NCBI GenBank assembly: GCA_964395765.1
Contig: CAYNCU010000144.1
Span: forward strand, 1 to 11,154
Direction: 5' to 3'
Origin: DATDPY01 sp964395765
GTDB lineage: Bacteria; Bacteroidota; Bacteroidia; Cytophagales; Cyclobacteriaceae
Length of the DNA: 11,154 nucleotides
How positions within the stretch are numbered: the stretch's first letter is position 1; every line of letters starts with the position of its first letter. A program made the position numbers and the translations under genes. This document shows, piece after piece, positions 1 to 5,128 of the stretch. The notes below the pieces were generated by a model. The model worked only from the letters and a program-made list of their open reading frames with translations, was not told where the DNA came from and searched no databases.

Positions 1-124
1 CCCGTGAATCTTTAAGGATGGCAGGAATTACTTTTTCCTGGATGGGAGTGGGCTCTGTAAAGCCTAAATCGGATATGGCTCTCAGTATTTCAGGGCTGAG
101 TCCCTGGTTCTCGAATGTTTTCAT
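1..124 (-). CDS. DEAD-box ATP-dependent RNA helicase, N-terminal fragment (runs off left edge)
   Basis: Reading the minus strand from ATG at 124 gives 41 codons open to the window edge. The peptide begins MKTFENQGLSPEIL and continues with GFTEPTPIQ at residues 21-29. This is the Q motif of DEAD-box helicases: an aromatic residue upstream, then GF, PTPIQ and the invariant Gln that contacts adenine. The following stretch, EKVIPAILKDSR (residues 30-41), leads into the position where Walker A (motif I) would come, just beyond the edge. The family unwinds or remodels RNA with ATP in the cytoplasm, in ribosome assembly, mRNA decay or cold adaptation; which subfamily cannot be told from 41 residues. 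The fragment is too short to appear as a long open frame but the motif is unambiguous. There is no Shine-Dalgarno; the bases before ATG are A/T-rich, as usual in Bacteroidota. A predicted promoter about 315 bp upstream implies a long leader. Confidence 0.9.
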   Translation of the reverse strand, partial: MKTFENQGLSPEILRAISDLGFTEPTPIQEKVIPAILKDSR

Positions 125-212
125 ATTTTTAATTTAGTCCAGCCCTGAAATCCATTTTGCTTTCAGCCTGGGATGACTTTTTAAACGGCAGGTGTAAAAA
201 GGACTAAATTAA
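87..212 (-). promoter_or_regulatory. Interleaved inverted repeats around the helicase start (possible pseudoknot or RNA switch)
   Basis: On the minus-strand transcript four segments occur in the order A (212-201), B (151-140), A' (140-129), B' (98-87). A and A' are perfect 12-nt complements (TTAATTTAGTCC with GGACTAAATTAA). B and B' are also perfect 12-nt complements (ATTTCAGGGCTG with CAGCCCTGAAAT). B and A' share one nucleotide, position 140. The order A-B-A'-B' is that of an H-type pseudoknot with no loop between B and A'; alternatively the two helices exclude each other. A' ends four bases before the ATG at 124, and B' covers codons 9-13 of the helicase, so either helix could affect translation initiation. 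Seen: the complementarity. Inferred: folding and a regulatory role. Confidence 0.5.
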
Positions 213-436
213 CTGGCGACGCCGCCAAGGATGAGGTCTATATTACTTATTCCTGTTTCCCGCAAACCATGCTTTCAGTGTGGCTTGGCCGCCGGTTTCG
301 CTTAGATTAATTAAATTCAAATAAAATCTTTGCGATCTTTGCGGCTTCCGCGTGAAACTCTCACTCATTGATATCCCCCACTTAACCCGAAATGAACCCC
401 TCTGACACCTTTTAGGTTTCCTTCCTGTGAAACCAA
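125..436 (-). promoter_or_regulatory. Predicted long 5' leader of the helicase mRNA
   Basis: No convincing gene lies here. If the promoter at 441-472 is real, this stretch is a transcribed leader of about 310 nt. From its 5' end it could form a hairpin at 414-433 (GGTTTC and GAAACC arms, 8-nt loop). Then come the 9-bp repeats at 326-352, a GC-rich hairpin at 214-227 (TGGCG and CGCCA arms, 4-nt loop) and the interleaved repeats ending at the start codon. Long structured leaders are known for cold-shock genes, including some DEAD-box helicase genes such as E. coli deaD (csdA). Whether that applies here is inference. Confidence 0.45.
326..352. repeat. Three 9-bp direct repeats (ATCTTTGCG, ATCTTTGCG, GCTTCCGCG)
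   Basis: Two exact copies of ATCTTTGCG at 326-334 and 335-343 are followed by a diverged third unit at 344-352 and then TGAAAC. On the minus strand it reads TTTCACGCGGAAGCCGCAAAGATCGCAAAGAT. From memory, it resembles the dispersed ACGCAAAG/GCGCAAAG-type intergenic repeats seen in many environmental bacterial genomes. A weaker echo (TAGGTTTCCTTCCTGTGAAAC) lies about 70 bp to the right. It is probably a non-coding dispersed repeat lying within the predicted leader. Confidence 0.5.
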
Positions 437-440
437 GTGG

Positions 441-472
441 CAAATGTAGACCTAATAAACAGCATTAACAAA
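441..472 (-). promoter_or_regulatory. Predicted Bacteroidota-type promoter for the helicase gene
   Basis: On the minus strand TTTG (472-469) is followed by 20 bases and TACATTTG (448-441). This matches the Bacteroidota primary-sigma consensus, a -33 TTTG and a -7 TAnnTTTG, at all defined positions and with normal spacing. Transcription would start near position 436 and read toward the helicase at 124. It is the best match found in the region. Confidence 0.55.
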
Positions 473-673
473 TCGGAAGAATAGTTCAAACGGGGTAGCG
501 AACCGTTTATCAGGGTCTAACACATTTCCCCGATTGCACAAATGGACGATTACACAATTTCATGATACATCTTTACTTCTTAAACGATAACATGCAATTA
601 CCAATTCTCACCATAGGAAATAACATTATTTTTTTTTAACTTGACCATAGTAACAACCCTTTAAAGCCAGGCC
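473..673. other. Intergenic region upstream of the CotH-like gene, no gene seen
   Basis: No coding frame or RNA gene is recognisable. A small inverted repeat (AAACGG at 488-493 and CCGTTT at 503-508, 9-bp spacer) could be a binding site. The stretch from about 540 to 660 is A/T-rich. No good plus-strand TAnnTTTG box was found, so the promoter of the gene at 674 stays unassigned. The 12 bases before that start (AAAGCCAGGCC) contain no clear ribosome binding site. Confidence 0.5.
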
Positions 674-1765
674 ATGCGCTACCCCGCCAAATATTTTTTC
701 TTTTTATTTCTTTTAATTGCAGGTTCAATAAAAAGCCTTTATGCTGAATATCCACCCTGGAAAGTGGAGATCGATTCAACACATGAAATCCTATCACAAC
801 CTTTATTTGATTCGGAAGAACCCCTGCAGGTGACGATAATTTCAGACTTTAAAAATTTAGTCAAGCATAAAACCGAACAACCTACCTATCAACCAGCTAA
901 ATTAATTCTTAATGGAGACACGGCTAATGAATTCAGTATCAGGGTAAAATCAAGAGGATTTTCCCGGAGAACCTATGACTTCTGCTACTTCCCTCCCATC
1001 CTGATTAACTTCAAAAAGAAAGCCGTCGAAAATACGGTTTTTGAGAATCAGAATAAATTGAAACTGGTAACCTATTGCAAAAATACCAACATTAATGAAG
1101 ACTTTGTATTACAGGAATACCTGATCTATAAGGTTTATAACCTGCTTACTGATTATAGCTTTAAGGTGAGACTGGTTGAAGTCACTTACCAGGATAGCGA
1201 CAATAAACAGAAGCCGGTTACAAGATATGGCTTTTTTATTGAGGGAGATGATAATATGGCTGAAAGAAATAATACCGAGGTTACCAAAGTGAAACTGGCT
1301 AATCATGATCGTTGCGATTTATCATCGATTGATCTGTTCACCATGTTTCAATATATGATAGGTAACACGGACTGGTGGGTGGAGAATTTTCACAATGTAA
1401 CGCTTATCCAGCCTAAAGATAAAGCTCCCATTCCGGTTCCTTTTGATTTTGATTATTCCGGCGCCGTCAATGCGCCTTATGCCAAACCCGATCCAAATCT
1501 TCCCATCACCTCGGTACGGGAACGGTTATTCCGGGGCTATTGCCGTCAACCGGGTACGTATGAAAAAACTGCATCCTATTTCGATGAAAAAAAAGAGGCC
1601 ATATATAACCTTTACAGGAATTGTAAATACCTCGATTCCAAGCAAGCCGAACTGACCTTAAAATATTACGACGGGTTTTACGATATCATTGACGATCCAA
1701 AGCAATTGATGAAAAAAATCAACATGGCCTGCGAGCTGAAGCATAAACATTTATATGAAAAATAA
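674..1765 (+). CDS. Exported CotH-kinase-like protein
   Basis: The product has 363 aa. Residues 1-24 form a signal peptide (MRYPAKY, a Phe/Leu/Ile core, cleavage after LYA). The mature part resembles the CotH spore-coat kinase family. Residues 88-99 (SIRVKSRGFSRR) match the early basic Arg-Gly-x-Ser/Arg motif, followed by FPPILINFKKK and NKLKLVTYC. Residues 143-190 match the helix-plus-strand section (EDFVLQEYLIYKVYNLL to RYGFFIE). GNTDWWVENFHN at 230-241 and PFDFDYSG at 256-263 match the catalytic Asp...His-Asn loop and the metal-binding Asp-Phe-Asp. CotH proteins are atypical kinases that phosphorylate secreted proteins; kinase activity here is inferred from motifs only. Cys residues at 104, 135, 214, 290, 317 and 353 would suit an exported protein. 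ATG 674 is chosen because it gives an intact signal peptide. It is convergent with the efflux operon and apparently monocistronic. It could also be a CotH-related protein with only a binding role. Confidence 0.6.
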   Translation: MRYPAKYFFFLFLLIAGSIKSLYAEYPPWKVEIDSTHEILSQPLFDSEEPLQVTIISDFKNLVKHKTEQPTYQPAKLILNGDTANEFSIRVKSRGFSRRTYDFCYFPPILINFKKKAVENTVFENQNKLKLVTYCKNTNINEDFVLQEYLIYKVYNLLTDYSFKVRLVEVTYQDSDNKQKPVTRYGFFIEGDDNMAERNNTEVTKVKLANHDRCDLSSIDLFTMFQYMIGNTDWWVENFHNVTLIQPKDKAPIPVPFDFDYSGAVNAPYAKPDPNLPITSVRERLFRGYCRQPGTYEKTASYFDEKKEAIYNLYRNCKYLDSKQAELTLKYYDGFYDIIDDPKQLMKKINMACELKHKHLYEK

Positions 1766-1768
1766 CTC

Positions 1769-1804
1769 CTGGTAAATCAGTTAATCGGTATACCGGTAAA
1801 CCAG
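1769..1804. terminator. Palindromic element between convergent genes, possible terminator
   Basis: Just after the stop of the CotH-like gene, CTGGT (1769-1773) and ACCAG (1800-1804) enclose the perfect 10-bp palindrome CGGTATACCG (1786-1795). A stem-loop is possible on either strand. There is no T-run immediately after it, so an intrinsic terminator is uncertain. Confidence 0.25.
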
Positions 1805-1844
1805 AATTACTAATGAAATTCCATAAATAAAATTATCCCCGGTT

Positions 1845-1898
1845 CCCCATCTCCTCCTCTCCCCTTCTCCCCATCTCCTCATCTCCTCATCTCCCCAT
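1845..1898. repeat. Pyrimidine-rich tandem repeat (CATCTCCT units)
   Basis: The plus strand over 54 bp is almost only C and T with scattered A and no G. The clearest units are CATCTCCT at 1872-1879, CATCTCCT at 1880-1887 and CATCTCCC at 1888-1895, with looser CCCCATCTCC/TCTCC units before. It lies between convergent gene ends and is non-coding. Similar CTCC-rich intergenic tracts occur in other Bacteroidota genomes, by recollection. The function is unknown. Confidence 0.7.
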
Positions 1899-1950
1899 TC
1901 ACACATTTAGAATACTACAAACTTATAAAAGTGTCAACCGTTATACCGCT

Positions 1951-3285
1951 TTACTGATACAGTTTCTCCCCTGTGCTTACCTTCAGTTTATAAACAGCCA
2001 GTACGTAATCGATCCTGGATTTCAGCAGCAGCAGTTTACTTTCCGATAAGTTGGTCTCTGCCGTCAGCAGGTCGAGGTCGGTGATGGCTCCTGCCTGGTA
2101 ATTGACTTTAGCGAGGTCATAGGCCTTGGAAGAAAGTTGTACCTGCATTTCAAATTGAGAAATTTTATCTTTCGCTGCCTCAAGGTTGGAATAATCTTCA
2201 ATCACTTCATTGGTAACTTTCCTTTTTACCATGTCGAGATCGTATTCGGCACTCTGGGCGTCGGATTGGGCAATGGAAGTATTGGCTTTCTCCCTGCCCG
2301 CATCATATAAAGGGATATTCAGTGATATACCCGCTGCATAATTGAATCTTATTTTATTGATTTCCGGTACATAACCGTTTTTTTCACCGGCCATCGCATA
2401 GGCGCCCAGAGAGGGGTTGCTTATAGTTTTAGCCGCTTTATATTTTAACTGGGCTGTTTCAACCTTCTCCATGGCGGCATGAATTTCCTCCCGCTGACCC
2501 AGGGCTTTGTTCACCAGTTCCTGCTGATTATCGGAATAAGATGAAGAAGCAAATTGCTGAGAAAACAATGTGCTGTCCGTCAATGCCGAATCCAGTAAGG
2601 AGGATAGTACCGAAAGACGTGAGGTTATCATGGATTTTAAATCGGTGATATTGCTTTCGGTGGAGGATAATCGTACCTGGGTATTCAATAATTCATAATT
2701 GGTAGAAGATCCGGTATTTAACTTTTTCCGGGTGTAATTGACCAGCTCATTCAGGTTCTTTACCTGTTCATTCCGGATAGCTATGGCATTCTGTAAATAA
2801 ACAAGAGAATAAAAAACATCGATGGTATTCAGGGCCAGTGTTTGCCGGGCCATGTTAAATCCTGTTTCAGCCAGCTTTTTACCTTCTTCCGCCAGGGCGG
2901 TGTGACTGGCAGTTTTACCGAAATCATATATGCTCTGACTGATGTTTAGGTTTGCATTGTAATTGTCATTCGGGTATAGTTTTATTTCTCCGTAGGGGGC
3001 AATATTAAATGCGGGGACCGGCCCGATCCTCGAATAGGAGGCATCCAGGTTAATATTCGGCTTGTAGGAAGTGCGGGAAAGATCAATATTTTCTTCGGCG
3101 GTTTGAATTGCTTCCTTTGCTTTTTGAATGGATGGATAGGTCTTTAAAACTGCTGAAACGACATAATTAATATCCAGGCTGTCGTTATATCCGTTCCTTT
3201 GCGTTGAAACTACCTGCGAATAGGTTCTTGTTACAAAAACCAGGCTTATTATTATTAAACAGATGCCTATTATATTTCTATTCAT
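1951..3285 (-). CDS. TolC-family outer membrane efflux protein
   Basis: At 444 aa it has the usual length for TolC-like outer membrane factors. Residues 1-23 are a signal peptide, with cleavage before Gln24 as is common in Bacteroidota. The family's internal duplication is clear. QSIYDFGK (117-124) and IPLYDAGR (324-331) are the paired strand/turn motifs. KLNTGSSTNYELLNTQVRL (188-206) is echoed by NYQAGAITDLDLLTAETNL (395-413). Long helical segments (about 125-230 and 335-430) would form the periplasmic alpha-barrel, and the strands the outer-membrane barrel. The trimer provides the exit duct of a tripartite pump. It is the last gene of the operon, 56 bp after the HlyD gene, in the same direction. 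It has no lipobox Cys, so unlike OprM types it is not a lipoprotein. The substrate is unknown. Confidence 0.92.
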   Translation of the reverse strand: MNRNIIGICLIIISLVFVTRTYSQVVSTQRNGYNDSLDINYVVSAVLKTYPSIQKAKEAIQTAEENIDLSRTSYKPNINLDASYSRIGPVPAFNIAPYGEIKLYPNDNYNANLNISQSIYDFGKTASHTALAEEGKKLAETGFNMARQTLALNTIDVFYSLVYLQNAIAIRNEQVKNLNELVNYTRKKLNTGSSTNYELLNTQVRLSSTESNITDLKSMITSRLSVLSSLLDSALTDSTLFSQQFASSSYSDNQQELVNKALGQREEIHAAMEKVETAQLKYKAAKTISNPSLGAYAMAGEKNGYVPEINKIRFNYAAGISLNIPLYDAGREKANTSIAQSDAQSAEYDLDMVKRKVTNEVIEDYSNLEAAKDKISQFEMQVQLSSKAYDLAKVNYQAGAITDLDLLTAETNLSESKLLLLKSRIDYVLAVYKLKVSTGEKLYQ

Positions 3286-3341
3286 AAATCTTGAGTTAAT
3301 CAGTTTGACAGATCACCATCGCTCCGAAATAAGAAAGTCAG

Positions 3342-4358
3342 TTATTTTTTAATTTTGAGGATCACCGACATCCCCGAAACGAGGTCGACTTTTGATTTAT
3401 CCCCGTTTTCAACACTGTCATAGGATATCTTCAAAGGAACCCGTTGAGTAACTTTGGTGAAATTTCCCGAAGCATTATTAGGGGGAATCAGGGAGAACTG
3501 GCTTGCGGTATTTGCTCCGATATAAAATACTTTCCCATGAAATACCATGTCCGGGAAGGCATCGACCGTAAATTCAGCCGGTTGATTCAGGAAAATGTTA
3601 TTTAATTTTGTTTCTTCAATATAAGCGACTACCCATTTCTCCTTTTCGTTCGTTATGGACAATACCGGCTGACCCGGCGAAGTTATGTCACCTTCTAAAA
3701 GCCATTTTTTCCCGACAATTCCACTTACAGGAGAATATATCCTCGTATTTTCCAGTTGAGTCCGGATTAGTTTGAGTTGGGCATCATTACTGCCGATGGC
3801 AGCCTGTGCAGAGACTATCTGGGTATGGCTTACGTTTACTTCAAGCCTGGCCGTATGCTCCCTGGCTTTCGCGGTTTCGTAATTTTTTTTGATGTGTTCA
3901 AATTGTTCGTCCGTGATCACGCCGCCTTCATGTTGTTTGACGGCCCGGTTGTAATCATCTTTTGCCGTATTGAGATCGATATCCTGCACCTGGATGCTTG
4001 CCTGATCCATCGCAAATTTTGCTTTGGCCTGTTGCAGGTTAGCTTCCATCTGTGTTTTCATAGCCAGGCCTTGATCAAGATGTGCTTTTAATTCAGCGCT
4101 ATCCAGTTCTATGAGGAGTTCTCCAGCCGATACCGTATCCCCTTCTTCAACATGGATTTTTTCAATACGTCCGAGGATCTTTGTACTGATAGCCACCTTA
4201 TCAGCATCTACATAAGCATCATCGCTTGTAATATAGGCTGAATATTCCCTATACCAGAAAGCGGTCGCCACAACGATAGCCGCAATGATGAAAAATAATA
4301 TAAAATAAACTCTCCCTTTCTTGTTAGTCTTTTTTTCTTCTGTTGGCTTTTCTGACAT
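3342..4358 (-). CDS. HlyD/EmrA-type periplasmic adaptor (membrane fusion protein)
   Basis: The product has 338 aa: a short Lys-rich cytoplasmic tail, one transmembrane helix at about 17-36, then the adaptor fold. Residues 44-88 (TSDDAYVDADKVAISTK to LLIELD) are the first half of the lipoyl-like domain. Residues 90-205 are the coiled-coil hairpin rich in Ala, Gln and Lys. The second lipoyl half begins at NTRIYSPVSGIVG (204-216). Residues 286-310 (SQFSLIPPNNASGNFTKV, then QRVPLK) match the hallmark of the EmrA/FarA branch. Adaptors of this branch usually work with an EmrB-type MFS permease and a TolC protein to expel drugs, fatty acids or similar hydrophobic compounds. It lies 9 bp after tetR and 56 bp before tolC, so the three are probably co-transcribed. 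No EmrB-like gene is in the window, which is unusual. No Shine-Dalgarno precedes the ATG. Confidence 0.9.
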   Translation of the reverse strand: MSEKPTEEKKTNKKGRVYFILFFIIAAIVVATAFWYREYSAYITSDDAYVDADKVAISTKILGRIEKIHVEEGDTVSAGELLIELDSAELKAHLDQGLAMKTQMEANLQQAKAKFAMDQASIQVQDIDLNTAKDDYNRAVKQHEGGVITDEQFEHIKKNYETAKAREHTARLEVNVSHTQIVSAQAAIGSNDAQLKLIRTQLENTRIYSPVSGIVGKKWLLEGDITSPGQPVLSITNEKEKWVVAYIEETKLNNIFLNQPAEFTVDAFPDMVFHGKVFYIGANTASQFSLIPPNNASGNFTKVTQRVPLKISYDSVENGDKSKVDLVSGMSVILKIKK

Positions 4359-4367
4359 ATAAGTAAA

Positions 4368-4991
4368 TTATTTTTTAATTACACCGTTTAAAAACAGGTT
4401 TATAAATTCTTTTAATTGTTGCCATAATTCCTCTTCCGGAGTAGAAGTAAGGCCTGTTGCTTCGTAATTGCGAATGGCAATGATCCTTAAACCCTTCATC
4501 AGGTCCATGAAAAGAAGCGTGGTACGAAGCGGGTCCAGTTCACGGAATTCTTTATCCTCAATACCCTTGCTGAAAATCCTGCTGACTAATTTAATTTCCT
4601 GGTCACGGATATCGGTAATGATGGCATGCATAAACGACTTACGGGCCACCGCCTCCTTCTGTCTCAGTTTGCTCAGATTCAGGAATACGCTGAAATAATT
4701 ATGGCGCAGGATAGCGTATTCATTCAATTGCTCCTGGGCAGGAATTGGTTTTTTTATGATTTCTTTCAACAGGCGAAGAAATTCTTTTTGTTCTTTCTGG
4801 ATAACGGCCCTGAAAAGACTTTCCTTATCCTGGAAATAATAATAGAGGGATGCTTTTGAATAGTTCAGTTCCCGGGCAATATCATTCATGGAAGTTTTTT
4901 CGAAACCATACTGTCCGAACACATTCTGGGCTGCCTGGATAATGCCGTCTATTTTTTCCGAATTATCGGTATTTTGAGTAACAGAGGTCAT
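4368..4991 (-). CDS. TetR/AcrR-family transcriptional regulator
   Basis: The product has 207 aa from ATG 4991. Residues 12-60 are the TetR DNA-binding domain: KIDGIIQAAQNVFGQYGFEKTS, then the helix-turn-helix (MNDIARELNYSKASLYYYF) and the typical DKESLF. Residues 65-207 are an alpha-helical ligand-binding and dimerisation domain with no recognisable ligand signature. The open frame extends 12 codons further to a TTG at 5027, but that TTG is part of the predicted -7 promoter box, so a transcript from that promoter would not contain it; ATG 4991 is preferred. It is the first gene of the operon with the adaptor and tolC, 9 bp from the next gene. It most likely represses its own operon until a pump substrate binds. 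A general TetR activator role is possible but less likely. Confidence 0.9.
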   Translation of the reverse strand: MTSVTQNTDNSEKIDGIIQAAQNVFGQYGFEKTSMNDIARELNYSKASLYYYFQDKESLFRAVIQKEQKEFLRLLKEIIKKPIPAQEQLNEYAILRHNYFSVFLNLSKLRQKEAVARKSFMHAIITDIRDQEIKLVSRIFSKGIEDKEFRELDPLRTTLLFMDLMKGLRIIAIRNYEATGLTSTPEEELWQQLKEFINLFLNGVIKK

Positions 4992-5000
4992 TTTAACTAA

Positions 5001-5028
5001 TTTGACCGTTTCAATTAAAGGGGTCAAA
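5001..5028. promoter_or_regulatory. Candidate TetR operator 1 (TTTGACC-N14-GGTCAAA)
   Basis: Perfect 7-bp arms TTTGACC (5001-5007) and GGTCAAA (5022-5028) are separated by 14 bp. The right arm covers the -7 box and the site spans the predicted transcription start, so a bound dimer would block initiation. The 28-bp span is within the range of TetR-family sites. Assignment to this regulator is by position only. Confidence 0.5.
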
Positions 5029-5056
5029 AATACAGCCTCTATCAGTACTTAGCTAA
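5025..5056 (-). promoter_or_regulatory. Predicted promoter of the tetR-hlyD-tolC operon
   Basis: On the minus strand TTAG (5056-5053) is followed by 20 bases and TATTTTTG (5032-5025). The -7 box matches TAnnTTTG fully; the -33 box matches TTTG at three of four bases. Spacing equals that of the helicase promoter. The start would be near 5020, giving a leader of about 29 nt before ATG 4991. Confidence 0.55.
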
Positions 5057-5068
5057 CTATTTCAGTTA
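5054..5068. promoter_or_regulatory. Candidate TetR operator 2 (TAACT-N5-AGTTA)
   Basis: A 15-bp inverted repeat (TAACT at 5054-5058, AGTTA at 5064-5068) borders the -33 element. It includes TTTCAGTTAAA (5060-5070), which recurs as TTTCAATTAAA (5009-5019) within operator 1, 51 bp away. It partly overlaps the palindrome TTAGCTAA (5049-5056). It may be a second site for the same regulator. Confidence 0.35.
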
Positions 5069-5101
5069 AAAAATCAAAAATTCGGGAAGCTTTGATGATT
5101 T
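5068..5101 (-). terminator. Weak candidate terminator after the LRR protein gene
   Basis: Downstream of the stop at 5129, the minus strand has AAATCA (5101-5096) complementary to TGATTT (5076-5071), with an extra AAA/TTT pairing inside past a bulge. A run of six T (5073-5068) ends it. The stem is A/T-only apart from one C-G pair, so it is weak. It also overlaps the upstream edge of the tetR promoter region. Confidence 0.3.
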
Positions 5102-5128
5102 AGCGTAACCGGAGATAAAATGAGTATT

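Noticed and set aside
243..443. 66-codon minus-strand frame (or its 41-codon part from ATG 368) as a small gene or leader peptide.
   Set aside because: It opens at a TTG inside the predicted -7 box, and much of it is translated 9-bp TTTGCG-type repeat. The peptide is highly basic with no recognisable family. A leader peptide from 368 cannot be excluded but has no positive support.
1109..4859. Other short frames overlapping the CotH-like, HlyD and TetR genes (1109-1306, 1443-1655, 3777-4091, 4468-4698, 4626-4859).
   Set aside because: Each lies wholly inside a gene with clear family motifs in another frame, and none has a recognisable domain or separate promoter.
4992..5027. TTG 5027 as the start of the TetR regulator (219 aa).
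   Set aside because: The TTG is the last three bases of the -7 element TATTTTTG and lies upstream of the predicted transcription start. The 12 extra residues are not part of the TetR domain and coincide with the operator-like palindrome.
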